Part shown: piece by piece, positions 34,201-43,757 of the stretch
Numbering within the stretch: the first letter of the stretch is position 1
Layout of the letters: each line of letters opens with the position of its first letter
Assembly (NCBI GenBank): GCA_900472605.1
Contig: UCJD01000032.1
Location: forward strand, 62,001-126,000
DNA: 64,000 bases
Source: Hyphomicrobiales bacterium
GTDB lineage: Bacteria; Pseudomonadota; Alphaproteobacteria; Rhizobiales; Rhizobiaceae
Direction of reading: 5' to 3'
Notes under the pieces: model-generated
Database searches by the model: none
Told to the model about the DNA's origin: nothing
Seen by the model: only the letters and a program-made list of their open reading frames with translations
Translations under genes and position numbers: made by a program

Positions 34201-35022
34201 ATGCATGCCAGGAACAACAATCTGCCAGCAAGCATTCTTGCTTCCATCCGAAATCATAGGAAGCGCATCGAACTGTCTCCTGTCGGTCCGATGTCACGCC
34301 CGGAAGGCACGCTGATTGCGTCCTACAATGTCCATAAGTGCGTGGGCAACGACAGGCGGTTCGATCCGGACCGCACCAGCCGCGTCATCCATGAGATCGA
34401 CGCCGATGTAATCGCGCTTCAGGAAGCAGACACGCGCTTCGGCGAGCGGACGGGCATTCTCGATCTGCCGCGGCTGGAAAGGGAGAGCGGGTTGGTGCCG
34501 GTGCCGATCAGCGGCGTGAACAAGGCGCACGGCTGGCATGGCAACGTAGTGCTGTTCAAGAAGGGTCTCGTCCGCGACGTGCACCAGATCAAGCTTCCAG
34601 GGTTGGAACCGCGCGGCGCGCTCGTCGCGGAGCTCGACCTGGAACGCGGCGGCGCGCTGCGGATCATCGCTGCGCATTTCGGCCTCCTTCGGCATTCGAG
34701 GGCGCAGCAGGCGAAAATGCTGCTTGAGTTGATGGCTGACAAATCCGACATGCCGACCATCCTGCTTGGCGACCTGAACGAATGGCGGTTGGGTGATCGG
34801 TCGTCGCTTCACTCGTTTCAATCGATCTTCGGTCCGCAGCCGCTGGCCGTGCCGAGCTTTCCCGCGCGTTTGCCGGTCCTTGCGCTAGATCGAATCATTG
34901 CAAACCGCAAGGGCGTGCTCACCACGGTCGAGGCTCACGATACTCCGTTGTCCCGCGTCGCCTCCGATCACCTGCCGATCAAGGCTTTCGTCAATCTCCA
35001 GGACGGCGCCAAATCCGCCTGA
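34201..35022 (+). CDS. Endonuclease/exonuclease/phosphatase family protein
   Basis: This protein of about 273 residues has the DNase I-like fold. ASYNVHKCVG carries the catalytic Asn, IALQEADTR the metal-binding Glu, LLGDLNEWR the Asp/Asn pair and SRVASDHLPI the terminal Asp-His. All key residues are kept. Members hydrolyse phosphodiesters or inositol/lipid head groups. Its position 94 bases behind cls, on the same strand, suggests lipid metabolism. The start is uncertain between ATG 34180 and ATG 34201; the latter has a better upstream GGAAA. Confidence 0.82.
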   Translation: MHARNNNLPASILASIRNHRKRIELSPVGPMSRPEGTLIASYNVHKCVGNDRRFDPDRTSRVIHEIDADVIALQEADTRFGERTGILDLPRLERESGLVPVPISGVNKAHGWHGNVVLFKKGLVRDVHQIKLPGLEPRGALVAELDLERGGALRIIAAHFGLLRHSRAQQAKMLLELMADKSDMPTILLGDLNEWRLGDRSSLHSFQSIFGPQPLAVPSFPARLPVLALDRIIANRKGVLTTVEAHDTPLSRVASDHLPIKAFVNLQDGAKSA

Positions 35023-35141
35023 TACCAAAAGCGCCGCGACCGCGCTGGGTTTACCATAGACGCCTCGCGCATCTTGACACAGCTTTCAGTCGTGAGAGGG
35101 TCTGCGCGGATCGGCAGGGGCCGGCACGAAGAGGTCTGTGA

Positions 35142-36191
35142 ATGCGAAGCGCATGCCGTCATGGAGATGTGGTCAACCGGTCGATCGCGACTGCGCTGCG
35201 TACCGTCGTAGCCGTTTCCCTGTTTTCGCTCTCTCTTGCTACCACCTCGCTTGCGGCGGACGAACCCGTGCAAACGGAGGCGTCGAAAGCACAAGTCGCG
35301 AAGCTTCTGGACAAGATGGGCGAGCATTACGGGAAGGCCAATACGCTTTCCGAGCGCCGCGACGCTTTCGAGCAGCTGATGCAAAAGACGCCGGGGCCAT
35401 CACGCGTCCAGATCAGACAAGTTGACGCCGGTGGCGTTGATGCCGAAATGATATGGCCGGCGCGTCTTCACTATTCGATCGGCAAGCGCGCCATTCTCTA
35501 TGTCCACGGCGGTGGCTTTTACAGCGGTTCGCTGGACACGCATCGCGCGTCGGCCGCGTCCTTTGCCAAGGCGGCATCGGCGGATGTGCTGCTGATCGAT
35601 TATAGGCTGGCGCCTGAATATGCCTATCCCTCGCAGATCGACGACACGTTGACCGCCTACCTCTGGCTACTCGATTCCGGATATGAGAGCGGAAACATCG
35701 TCGTGCTCGGCGATTCAGCCGGTGCGAACCTGGCGATCGAGGCCGTGCTCCGGCAGATCAAGCTGCGCGGTCCGCCACCTGCTGCAGTCATCACCATCAG
35801 CGCCGTCACCGACCTCGCGGCAACCGGCGTATCAATCAAGACGAACGCCGCCAATGATCCATTCGGCAATGCTTTGCAGATCGAGGCGGCGCGCAAAGCC
35901 TATCTCGGGGATCGTTCGCCGTCGGACCCGCGCGTGTCGCCTCTCTATGCCGACATGACAGGCTTTCCGCCGCTGCTGATGCAGGTCGGCTCAAGGGAGA
36001 TCTCACTCGACGACACTTTGCGCCTCGCCGGCAAGGCCGAGCAAGCCGGTGTCGATGTGACGACGGAGGTGTTGCCAGGAATGGTCCACCAATGGCAGCT
36101 GTTCCCTTTCTGGCTCGATGATGCACGCAAGTCCAACCAGCGTGCCGCAGAGTTTGCGCTCCAGCATTTCGCCGACAAGCCGCGTCAATAG
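35142..36191 (+). CDS. Exported alpha/beta hydrolase, HSL-type esterase
   Basis: This 349-aa protein has an N-terminal signal peptide (hydrophobic core VVAVSLFSLSLATTSLA, probable cleavage before ADE at about 40). The hormone-sensitive-lipase family is shown by the oxyanion motif YVHGGGFYSG, nucleophile GDSAGAN, and the late EVLPGMVHQW with the catalytic His. The acidic member is probably in QVGSREISLDD. GAAGAGG precedes the ATG at 35142. A periplasmic carboxylesterase acting on short acyl esters is likely; natural substrate unknown. Confidence 0.87.
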   Translation: MRSACRHGDVVNRSIATALRTVVAVSLFSLSLATTSLAADEPVQTEASKAQVAKLLDKMGEHYGKANTLSERRDAFEQLMQKTPGPSRVQIRQVDAGGVDAEMIWPARLHYSIGKRAILYVHGGGFYSGSLDTHRASAASFAKAASADVLLIDYRLAPEYAYPSQIDDTLTAYLWLLDSGYESGNIVVLGDSAGANLAIEAVLRQIKLRGPPPAAVITISAVTDLAATGVSIKTNAANDPFGNALQIEAARKAYLGDRSPSDPRVSPLYADMTGFPPLLMQVGSREISLDDTLRLAGKAEQAGVDVTTEVLPGMVHQWQLFPFWLDDARKSNQRAAEFALQHFADKPRQ

Positions 36192-36226
36192 TGAGCCGCC
36201 CGCGCGTTTATTTTCGCCAGCGTTGC

Positions 36227-37681
36227 CTATAGCGCCGTTGCCGAAGCCGGCTTGCGGCTTGCGTGGTGCGCGCGCTTCTGTTCGTACATCGCCAGATCGG
36301 CTCGTCGAACCATCGCCTCCATCATCTCGCCTTCTTCGCTGGTGGCAAGGCCGACCGATATATCGAGGGGAGCATTCGAATAGAACTGGTTGTTGATCTT
36401 CAGCAGTTCCTGAATGGTCTCGAGCATTGCCTGGGCTGCCTGCCGGTCGGCACCGGGCATCAGAACCGCGAATTCGTCGCCGCCGACGCGGGCAGCGTGG
36501 TTCGGCATGGAAACGGCGCCATTCAGCACTTCTCCAAGACGGCGCAGCAGCGCGTCGCCCGCATCGTGGCCGCGCTGGTCATTGGCAATTTTCAGGCCGT
36601 CGAGGTCGATGATCAGGGCCGATACCGGTCGCAGCGACTTGCGCTGCAAGCGGTTGAGTTCATCCATGTAGAAGGCGCGATTGTGCAACTTCGTCAGCAC
36701 GTCGTGCTTGCCGAGATACTCGAGATAGGCCTCTGCCTTCTTGCGCGCGGTGATGTCGGTCAGGGCGACCTGGACGCGTGACCAGTCCTTCTCGTGGCCT
36801 GGAAAAACGGAGAACTGCAGCAGTACATGCCGCTCCGAACCGTCGAGGGCGTAGTTTATGACCTCGCGCTGGTGAAACAGATTGCCGTTCCAAAGTTCGA
36901 TCAATTGCTCGCGAAAGGTCTTTTCCATGTCGTCACGGAAGATGTCCGCTATGCGGTGAAGGAGCGTTGTGCGATCCGGCGCGGCGAAGAGGTCCAGCGT
37001 CGCCTTGTTGACCTCAATCACGCTGATCTCGCTCATGCATTGCACGACGAATTCCGGGTGAACGTCTGTAAACACACGGAAATCCACGATACCACGATTG
37101 CGGACGTCTTCAATCAACGCTTTAACGCGGCTGAAATCCTCGATCCAGAGCGATACCGGAGAATGTTCGAAAATGCCCTCAGCATACAGGCGGTTTTCCT
37201 GTTCGGCACGGCGCGCGGTCTCGCGGGTGGTTACGTCCTCGGTGGTGACCAGCACTCGCCCCAGCGTCTTTTCATAGCCAGGCAGAACCGAACCGCGCAG
37301 CTGGATATCGAGGCGTCGGCCTGAGATCGTGTAGTTGACGGCGCTGCCGTCGAACTCTAGGCGTCCGTCCCAAAGGGACGCGAGTTCGTTGACATGGCTC
37401 TCCAGCATCTCGTCCCGGAATATCGAGGAGAGATTGGCGATCAGATGCTCCGGGCTTTCCGCGTCGAAAAGGTCGAGCGTCTTTTGGTTGACGCGCAATA
37501 TCCGGATCCGCTGCGAACAGGCCTCCACGCGGCTTACATCCTCTTTCAGGAAGCTCCGGATATCGGTGACACCAGCCTGCCGCCAGCCCTCGAACTGGGC
37601 CGCAACCCCGCTGAAATCCTCGACCCACATGGCAATCGGTGCCAGATCAAAAATATCGAGGTCGGAGGCAATGCTTGTCAT
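36227..37681 (-). CDS. Diguanylate cyclase with two PAS-like domains
   Basis: This 484-aa cytoplasmic sensor enzyme makes c-di-GMP from two GTP. Residues about 12-155 and 172-315 are two homologous PAS-type units (compare MWVEDFSGVAAQFE with LWIEDFSRVKALIE), an internal duplication. The GGDEF domain (about 318-475) has an intact RVGGDEFAVLMPG (GGDEF at 400-404). The inhibitory I-site RxxD upstream is absent (SMPN instead). No membrane helix is present, so the ligand is sensed in the cytoplasm. It is a single gene, convergent with the esterase gene. Confidence 0.9.
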   Translation of the reverse strand: MTSIASDLDIFDLAPIAMWVEDFSGVAAQFEGWRQAGVTDIRSFLKEDVSRVEACSQRIRILRVNQKTLDLFDAESPEHLIANLSSIFRDEMLESHVNELASLWDGRLEFDGSAVNYTISGRRLDIQLRGSVLPGYEKTLGRVLVTTEDVTTRETARRAEQENRLYAEGIFEHSPVSLWIEDFSRVKALIEDVRNRGIVDFRVFTDVHPEFVVQCMSEISVIEVNKATLDLFAAPDRTTLLHRIADIFRDDMEKTFREQLIELWNGNLFHQREVINYALDGSERHVLLQFSVFPGHEKDWSRVQVALTDITARKKAEAYLEYLGKHDVLTKLHNRAFYMDELNRLQRKSLRPVSALIIDLDGLKIANDQRGHDAGDALLRRLGEVLNGAVSMPNHAARVGGDEFAVLMPGADRQAAQAMLETIQELLKINNQFYSNAPLDISVGLATSEEGEMMEAMVRRADLAMYEQKRAHHASRKPASATAL

Positions 37682-37922
37682 GGCGGAGGTCTTTCGATGC
37701 GATCAGCTTTCAAACCACCGCGCGCGGCGATAGCCCAATTCATCCTTAACGCCAAATTCTAAAGCCGAGCTTGACGAGAATACGGATAATGCGACCGACA
37801 GGCGCATTTTCAGGTGGGCTCCGTTCGACGTCTTTGAGCGTCTGCCCTCAGCGTTCGCCCGAAAACGAAAAGAACGGCGACGTGCCGTTACCTTCGTATT
37901 GGCTCATTTTATCCGAACCGCT

Positions 37923-38963
37923 CTAAGCAGACCTGAACAGTTTCCAGCGGGTCGGGCGAAACGCGATGCCGCCTTCGTCCAGGGCGCCTGCCGCTGCTGG
38001 CGGGAGTTCAAGCTCGATGGGCGGATGGCCCTGTCCGATGTCGATCTCGACGTGGCGTGTTCCGGCAACACGGCGACTGCTCGTCACCACACCGGAGATG
38101 GCCTCGGCGCCACCGCGAATTTCGATGTCGTGCGGACGGAAGTAGAGGCTTGCCTCGCCGTCAGCCTCGCCCTCTGCGCGAATGCCGAGCGAGCGCCCGT
38201 CGAACCAGATCTCGCCGTTGGAGAGCTTGACCTTCAGACAGTTCGATTGGCCGACAAAGCCGAAGACGAAGGGAGAATTCGGGTGATCGTAGACATCATC
38301 GGGTGTGCCGACCTGCTCGATTGCACCCTGGCTCATGACGACCACGCGGTCCGCGAGTTCCATCGCTTCGTCCTGGTCGTGGGTGACGAAGACGGTCGTA
38401 TGCCCCGTCCGGTCGTGGATTTCGCGCAGCCACTTGCGCAGATCCTTGCGGACCTGCGCATCGAGCGCGCCGAACGGCTCATCGAGCAAAAGCACGTTCG
38501 GCTCCACCGCCATGGCGCGCGCCAGCGCCACGCGCTGCCGCTGGCCACCGGAGAGTTGCGCGGGATAGCGCTTTTCCAGGCCGGGAAGCTGGACGAGGTC
38601 CAGCAATTCCAGTGCGCGCCGGCGTATCTCGTCCTTCGGAGGGCGGCGCGAGGAATGACGGACCTTGAGGCCGAAGGCGACGTTGTCGAGCACCGTCATG
38701 TGGCGGAACAGCGCGTAGTGCTGGAACACAAAGCCGATATTGCGCTCCTGAACGCTCTTGCGAGACGCATCCTCGTCGCCGAAGTAGATCAGGCCCTCGG
38801 TCGGGCTTTCGAGCCCGGCTATCAGACGCAAGAGGGTCGTCTTGCCGGAGCCGGAGGGCCCGAGCAGCGCGATCAGCTCGCCGGAGCGGATATCGAGCGA
38901 CACGTCATGCAGAGCCGGAAACCGATCGAATTCCTTGCGTAGGTTTTGAACACGAACTTCCAT
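37923..38963 (-). CDS. cysA: Sulfate ABC transporter ATP-binding protein
   Basis: This 346-aa ATPase of the sulfate/thiosulfate importer has Walker [12 protein letters not shown], signature [15 protein letters not shown], Walker [14 protein letters not shown]-loop VTHDQDEA, and a C-terminal TOBE-like regulatory domain (about 240-346). It is the last gene of the four-gene sulfate operon, 9 bases after cysW, in the usual Sbp-CysT-CysW-CysA order. Expression is probably sulfur-controlled, but no regulator site was identified with confidence. Confidence 0.95.
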   Translation of the reverse strand: MEVRVQNLRKEFDRFPALHDVSLDIRSGELIALLGPSGSGKTTLLRLIAGLESPTEGLIYFGDEDASRKSVQERNIGFVFQHYALFRHMTVLDNVAFGLKVRHSSRRPPKDEIRRRALELLDLVQLPGLEKRYPAQLSGGQRQRVALARAMAVEPNVLLLDEPFGALDAQVRKDLRKWLREIHDRTGHTTVFVTHDQDEAMELADRVVVMSQGAIEQVGTPDDVYDHPNSPFVFGFVGQSNCLKVKLSNGEIWFDGRSLGIRAEGEADGEASLYFRPHDIEIRGGAEAISGVVTSSRRVAGTRHVEIDIGQGHPPIELELPPAAAGALDEGGIAFRPTRWKLFRSA

Positions 38964-38972
38964 TCTAATTCC

Positions 38973-39848
38973 TCAGTGCCGCCGGCTCGCGGCGATTTCA
39001 TCGCTGTATCGCATTTCCAGCAAGGTCTTCAAAACAAGGGTGACGAGTGCGAGCAGCGCCAGCAAGGTGGCGACGGCGAAAGCCCCGGTGAAATTATATT
39101 CGTTGTAGAGGATTTCCACCTGCAGCGGCATGGTGTTGGTCTGGCCGCGAATATGGCCGGAGACGACCGATACAGCGCCAAACTCGCCCATCGCGCGGGC
39201 GTTGCAGAGAAGTACGCCGTAGAGCAGACCCCATTTGATGTTCGGCAAGGTCACGTGCCAGAAGGTCTGCCAGCCGCTGGCGCCAAGCGAGATTGCGGCC
39301 TCTTCGTCGCCAGTCCCCTGTTCCTGCATGAGCGGGATGAGCTCGCGGGCGACGAAAGGGAAGGTCACGAACATTGTCGCCAGGATCAGCCCCGGAACCG
39401 CAAACAGGATCTTGATGCTGTGGGCGCTCAGCCATTGCCCGAGATAGGTGTTCGCGCCGAGCAGCAGGACGAAGACCAGACCCGATATAACAGGCGACAC
39501 CGAAAACGGCAGATCGATCAGCGTTGTCAGGAAGGCCTTGCCCTTGAACTCGAACTTGGCGATCGCCCAGGCAGCGGCCACGCCGAAGACGACGTTCAAT
39601 GGCACGCTGATGCCCGCGACGATCAGGGTCAGCCGGATAGCCGAAAAGGTCTCGGCGTCCTGCAAAGCCGTGAAAAAGGCAGCCGCCCCCTTTCGGAACG
39701 CTTCGACGAACACGGCTGCCAGCGGCAGGATCAGGATCAGTGTCAGGAATGTCAGCGAGGCAACGATCAGCGTCCACCGCGCCCACCGATGCTCGGTGAC
39801 TACGGATCGGACTTTCGCCGCGGGGGAAGCGTGGGTCTCAAGCGCCAT
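38973..39848 (-). CDS. cysW: Sulfate ABC transporter permease CysW
   Basis: This 291-aa inner-membrane permease has six helices and the coupling (EAA) loop [42 protein letters not shown] is typical of CysW. GGAGG lies seven bases before the ATG at 39848, which I prefer over the ATG at 39854. The gene overlaps the end of cysT by 11 bases. Confidence 0.93.
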   Translation of the reverse strand: MALETHASPAAKVRSVVTEHRWARWTLIVASLTFLTLILILPLAAVFVEAFRKGAAAFFTALQDAETFSAIRLTLIVAGISVPLNVVFGVAAAWAIAKFEFKGKAFLTTLIDLPFSVSPVISGLVFVLLLGANTYLGQWLSAHSIKILFAVPGLILATMFVTFPFVARELIPLMQEQGTGDEEAAISLGASGWQTFWHVTLPNIKWGLLYGVLLCNARAMGEFGAVSVVSGHIRGQTNTMPLQVEILYNEYNFTGAFAVATLLALLALVTLVLKTLLEMRYSDEIAASRRH

Positions 39849-40695
39849 TGCCATACCTCCGTCTGCTCCAGCTCTGGATGAGATTGATCACGAGAAGCAT
39901 GGCGAAGGACAACACCAGCATGACGGCGGCGATGCCGGTGGCGGCCGCGTAATTATACTCTTCCAGCTTGATGACGATCAGCAGCGGGGCGATCTCCGAT
40001 TTGAACGGCAGGTTGCCGGCGATGAAGATGACCGATCCGTACTCGCCGACGCCGCGCGCAAAAGCCAGAGCAAAGCCCGTGAGGACAGCCGGTGCGAGGC
40101 CAGGCAACAGAACGCGGGTGATCGTCTGCAGGCGGTTTGCACCGAGCGTGGCGGCGGCCTCCTCGACCTCCTTGTCGATCTCCTCCATGACCGGCTGCAC
40201 CGTGCGCACCACAAACGGCAGGCCGACAAAGACCAGCGCGACGACGATACCGACGGGGGTGAAGGCAATCTTGATGCCAAGCGGCGTCAGGAACTGACCA
40301 AGCCAGCCGTTGGGGGCATAAAGCGTCGCCAGCGCGATGCCGGCAACTGCCGTTGGGAGCGCGAAGGGAAGATCGACCATCGCATCAATGATGCGCTTGC
40401 CAGGAAAGCGGTAACGCACCAGAACCCAGGCAAGCACGATACCGAAGACGGCATTGACGCAAGCGGCTGCAAAGGCGGTGCCAAAGCTGATCCGCAGCGC
40501 ATTCACCGTGCGGGCATCAATGGCGATCGACCAGAATTTCTCCCAGCCGAGTTCGCTCGAACGCCATGCGAGGCCCGAGAGGGGGATAAGGATCAAAAGG
40601 GTGAGCCAGATCAAGGTAAAGCCGAGCGCCATTCCAAATCCTGGAATGACACTCGGCCGCCTGAACCGCCACCGCGTGGGGCTATGTGCTCTCAT
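39838..40695 (-). CDS. cysT: Sulfate ABC transporter permease CysT
   Basis: This 285-aa inner-membrane permease partners CysW. Six helices are visible. The coupling loop reads [23 protein letters not shown], and [20 protein letters not shown] is the typical CysT segment. The start is the ATG at 40695, 8 bases after the binding-protein stop. Together with CysW it forms the membrane channel. Confidence 0.93.
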   Translation of the reverse strand: MRAHSPTRWRFRRPSVIPGFGMALGFTLIWLTLLILIPLSGLAWRSSELGWEKFWSIAIDARTVNALRISFGTAFAAACVNAVFGIVLAWVLVRYRFPGKRIIDAMVDLPFALPTAVAGIALATLYAPNGWLGQFLTPLGIKIAFTPVGIVVALVFVGLPFVVRTVQPVMEEIDKEVEEAAATLGANRLQTITRVLLPGLAPAVLTGFALAFARGVGEYGSVIFIAGNLPFKSEIAPLLIVIKLEEYNYAAATGIAAVMLVLSFAMLLVINLIQSWSRRRYGNGA

Positions 40696-40703
40696 GCGAT
40701 GTA

Positions 40704-41729
40704 TTATTGTGCCGGCTTGTAGATTTGGTCAAACACGCCGCCATCTCCGAAGAATTTCGGCTGCGCTTCCTTCCAGCCGCCGAAGTCGTCGATGGTTGCA
40801 AGCGTCAGCTTCGGGAAGCGGGCGATATCAGCCGGATCAGCGGCTTCCGGCTTGATCGGGCGGTAATAGTGCTTGGCCGCGATCTTCTGACCCTCGTCGG
40901 AATAGAGATAGTTCAGATAGGCCTCAGCGACCTTGCGGGTACCCTTCTTGTCGACATTGCCATCGACCACAGCGACCGGCGGGTCGGCGCGGATGGAGAA
41001 GCTCGGGGTTACGATCTCGAACTGGTCGGGGCCGAGTTCTTCGAGCGAAAGATAGGCTTCGTTTTCCCAGGCGAGAAGCACGTCACCCAGTCCGCGCTGG
41101 ACGAAGGTGGTCGTTGCGCCGCGTGCGCCGGTATCGAGAACAGGAACGTGCTGAAGGAGGCTCGTCACATAGGCCTGTGCCTTGGCGTCATCTCCGCCGT
41201 TTGCCTGCTTGGCCCAAGCCCAGGCAGCCAGGAAGTTCCAGCGCGCGCCGCCCGAGGTCTTCGGGTTCGGCGTGATCACCTGGACGTCATCCTTTACGAG
41301 ATCGGCCCAGTCCTTGATGCCCTTCGGATTGCCCTTGCGCACCAGGAATACGATGGTGGAGGTGTAAGGCGTCGAGTTGTTGGGGAGCTTGCTCTTCCAG
41401 TCGGCGGGGATCTTGCCGGTCTTCTTTGCGATTGCGTCGATGTCGCCTTCGAGAGCGAGCGTGACGACATCGGCATCGAGGCCGTCGATGACCGATCGCG
41501 CCTGCGCGCCAGAACCACCATGCGAAGCCTGAATCGCCACCGTCTCGCCGGTATCCTTCTGCCACTTCTGTGCGAAGGCAGCGTTGAAGTCCTTATAGAG
41601 TTCCCGTGTCGGATCGTAGGATACGTTGAGAAGCGTCTGGTCGGCAAAAGCTGGTGCGACAGCGCCAATGGCGAAACTGCCTGCCAGAACCGCGGCCGCG
41701 AGAAGCCGGGCAATCCGTTGTGCGTGCAT
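40704..41729 (-). CDS. sbp: Sulfate-binding periplasmic protein
   Basis: This 341-aa periplasmic sulfate-binding protein has a cleavable signal peptide (core [16 protein letters not shown], cleavage near AFA-DQ). The mature start [17 protein letters not shown], the sulfate-site segment [13 protein letters not shown] and [16 protein letters not shown] are hallmarks of Sbp/CysP. AAGGAGG precedes the ATG at 41729. It is the first gene of the sulfate import operon. Distinguishing sulfate (Sbp) from thiosulfate (CysP) preference is not safe. Confidence 0.93.
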   Translation of the reverse strand: MHAQRIARLLAAAVLAGSFAIGAVAPAFADQTLLNVSYDPTRELYKDFNAAFAQKWQKDTGETVAIQASHGGSGAQARSVIDGLDADVVTLALEGDIDAIAKKTGKIPADWKSKLPNNSTPYTSTIVFLVRKGNPKGIKDWADLVKDDVQVITPNPKTSGGARWNFLAAWAWAKQANGGDDAKAQAYVTSLLQHVPVLDTGARGATTTFVQRGLGDVLLAWENEAYLSLEELGPDQFEIVTPSFSIRADPPVAVVDGNVDKKGTRKVAEAYLNYLYSDEGQKIAAKHYYRPIKPEAADPADIARFPKLTLATIDDFGGWKEAQPKFFGDGGVFDQIYKPAQ

Positions 41730-42070
41730 GGGAAACCTCCTTCGTTTGTGAGCCAAACTCTACCAACTTGGTCGTATAATGAAACGAAGATTGTTTCTGT
41801 TCCATGCCATGGTTTCGGAATGGCGTGCCATTTCGTCTGCCGTTTTGAAATGAATGTACCGTTGATGCGGCGCTACCGGTGCCGACAATTTGGCTCGTGG
41901 CGTCAGAGACTGGGCACCCTTCCAGGATGATATACAGGCGGGAGCGGGCATTCCATCACGCGATGAGCAAAAGCCTTTGTGATGGAATTGAAATCTGCCC
42001 TGTTCGCCGATTATAGTCCGCCGACGCCGCGCTCGACTCGCGCGCGGGGAGGCAAGGGAAGGAATACGTC
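41730..42070. other. Divergent promoter region of the sulfate operon and the zinc dehydrogenase
   Basis: A 341-base region with no gene. On the minus strand an A/T-rich run ending in ATTATACG (about 41774-41781) may be the -10 region of the sulfate operon. Just inside it lies the perfect palindrome ACCAACTTGGT (41762-41772), a possible operator. The dehydrogenase side shows only its GGGAAGGA-type ribosome site. Confidence 0.45.
41762..41772. promoter_or_regulatory. Short palindrome in the sulfate operon promoter
   Basis: ACCAA-C-TTGGT is a perfect 5-bp inverted repeat located 33 bases before the sbp start and just after a TATACG-like -10. Position suits an operator. The regulator is unknown, and a palindrome this short could be chance. 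Confidence 0.3.
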
Positions 42071-43114
42071 ATGACCAAAGTCCGCGCACTGGTGCTGGAG
42101 CGCCAGCATGAGCTCGCTATCCGCGAAATCGATCTGCCGATGGAAACCGGACCGGGCGAGGTCAAGATCAAGATTCACACTGTCGGCGTCTGCGGATCCG
42201 ACGTTCACTATTACACACATGGCAAGATCGGACCGTTCGTCGTCAACGAGCCGATGGTTCTCGGACACGAGGCGGCCGGTATCATCGTCGAGATCGGTGC
42301 CGGGGTCACGCATCTGAAGGTGGGCGACCGCGTCTGCATGGAGCCGGGCATTCCCGATCCGAATTCGAAGGCAAGCCGGCTCGGCATGTACAACGTCGAT
42401 CCCGCCGTCAGTTTCTGGGCAACGCCGCCCGTTCACGGCGTGCTCACGCCTGAGGTCATCCATCCCGCCAACTATACGTTCAAGCTACCTGACAATGTGA
42501 GCTTCGCAGAAGGCGCGATGGTCGAGCCTTTCGCCGTCGGCATGCAGGCCGCCACCAAGGCGAAGATCGCGCCCGGCGATACCGCCGTCGTTCTCGGCGC
42601 CGGCCCGATCGGCACGATGGTCGCCATTGCGGCACTTGCCGGCGGCTGCGCCCGCGCGATCGTTGCCGATCTCGCCCAGCCGAAGCTCGATATCGCCGCC
42701 CAGTATCAGGGCGTGATCCCGGTGAATATCCGCGAAACAAACCTCGTCGAAGAGGTCTCGCAGCTGACAGACGGATGGGGCGCCGACGTGATCTTCGAAT
42801 GCTCCGGTTCGCCGAAGGCCTGGGAGACGATCATGGATCTGGCGCGCCCTGGTGGCGTCATCGTTGCCGTCGGCCTGCCGGTCAATCCGATCGGCTTCGA
42901 CGTCTCGACCGCTTCGACCAAGGAAATCCGCATCGAAACGGTGTTTCGCTACGCGCATCAGTACGAGCGGTCGATCGCGCTGCTCGGCTCCGGCCGCGTC
43001 GATCTGAAGCCTCTGATCTCCGAGACCTTTGGTTTCGAGGATTCGATCAAGGCTTTCGATCGCGCGGTCGAAGCGCGGCCGAGTGACGTGAAGCTGCAGA
43101 TCGTTATGGAATAG
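42071..43114 (+). CDS. NAD-dependent polyol (xylitol/sorbitol-type) dehydrogenase, zinc MDR family
   Basis: This 347-aa medium-chain dehydrogenase oxidises a polyol to a ketose. Catalytic zinc ligands are Cys in [11 protein letters not shown] and the His-Glu of LGHEAAG. The NAD-binding motif is [10 protein letters not shown]. The closest match I recognise is rhizobial xylitol dehydrogenase/L-iditol dehydrogenase ([19 protein letters not shown]). The four structural-zinc cysteines are absent ([16 protein letters not shown]), as in animal sorbitol dehydrogenases. No sugar transporter is adjacent. Confidence 0.85.
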   Translation: MTKVRALVLERQHELAIREIDLPMETGPGEVKIKIHTVGVCGSDVHYYTHGKIGPFVVNEPMVLGHEAAGIIVEIGAGVTHLKVGDRVCMEPGIPDPNSKASRLGMYNVDPAVSFWATPPVHGVLTPEVIHPANYTFKLPDNVSFAEGAMVEPFAVGMQAATKAKIAPGDTAVVLGAGPIGTMVAIAALAGGCARAIVADLAQPKLDIAAQYQGVIPVNIRETNLVEEVSQLTDGWGADVIFECSGSPKAWETIMDLARPGGVIVAVGLPVNPIGFDVSTASTKEIRIETVFRYAHQYERSIALLGSGRVDLKPLISETFGFEDSIKAFDRAVEARPSDVKLQIVME

Positions 43115-43125
43115 GTGCTTTCCGA

Positions 43126-43707
43126 CTAGGACTGGCTGGCGCCGAGCGTTGTTTTCCGAAAGATTTTTCTGAAAACAAGGACTGCGCCAGCCACGACGGC
43201 CGCGGCCCCAAGTCCAATGAATAGATGATGATGCAGCGGCAGACGACCGAGTATCTGTTCGACACCGTGCCCGAAGAGATAGCCGAGCGCCGTAAACAGC
43301 TGTCCCCATATGAGGGCCGCAACCGCATTCAGCACCACGAACTTGCCGGTTGCAATACGCGTCGTGCCGATCACGATCGGACTGATGGTCCTCAGACCGA
43401 CGAGAAAGCGGAACGCCAGGATGAAGCCTGTCGGGTAGCGCTCTAGCAGGGACGTCACCTGCGCCAGCGTCGGCGTCTCCATCAGCCTGCGGACGACACG
43501 CCAGCGCGCTGCATAGCGGCCGGCAAAGAACCACATCTGATCGCCGGCGAACGATCCGGCCGATGCCATCAGCGAGGCCGACCAATAGGTGAGCAGCCCT
43601 CGATGAGAGATGATGCCGCCGAGAAAAGCCGCGGTTTCTCCCTCGAACGCCGTGCCGAGGAAGATCGCGACAATCCCATAGTGTTCGATCAGATGTTCTA
43701 TGGACAC
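43126..43707 (-). CDS. DedA family membrane protein
   Basis: This 193-aa inner-membrane protein belongs to the DedA/SNARE-associated (VTT) family, implicated in lipid flipping and membrane homeostasis. The family features are FEGETAAFLGG near the start, GDQMWFFAGRYAAR, and RFLVGLRTISPIVIG with the conserved Arg and Gly-Pro loop. The start is the GTG at 43707 (VSIEHLIEHYG) with AAGG upstream; the open frame before it includes an Ala-Val run that comes from a hexanucleotide repeat, not from protein. It is convergent with the polyol dehydrogenase gene. Confidence 0.85.
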   Translation of the reverse strand: MSIEHLIEHYGIVAIFLGTAFEGETAAFLGGIISHRGLLTYWSASLMASAGSFAGDQMWFFAGRYAARWRVVRRLMETPTLAQVTSLLERYPTGFILAFRFLVGLRTISPIVIGTTRIATGKFVVLNAVAALIWGQLFTALGYLFGHGVEQILGRLPLHHHLFIGLGAAAVVAGAVLVFRKIFRKTTLGASQS

Positions 43708-43730
43708 GATTGTTACCTTGCGCCTTTGGC

Positions 43731-43754
43731 CTGCGACTGCGACTGCGACTGCGA
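43731..43754. repeat. Four tandem CTGCGA hexamers
   Basis: CTGCGA is repeated four times without mismatch in the 50-base spacer between the flavin reductase stop and the DedA start. It is the only simple tandem repeat noticed in the window. A copy-number change would alter the spacing between the two genes. Confidence 0.9.
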
Positions 43755-43757
43755 AAG

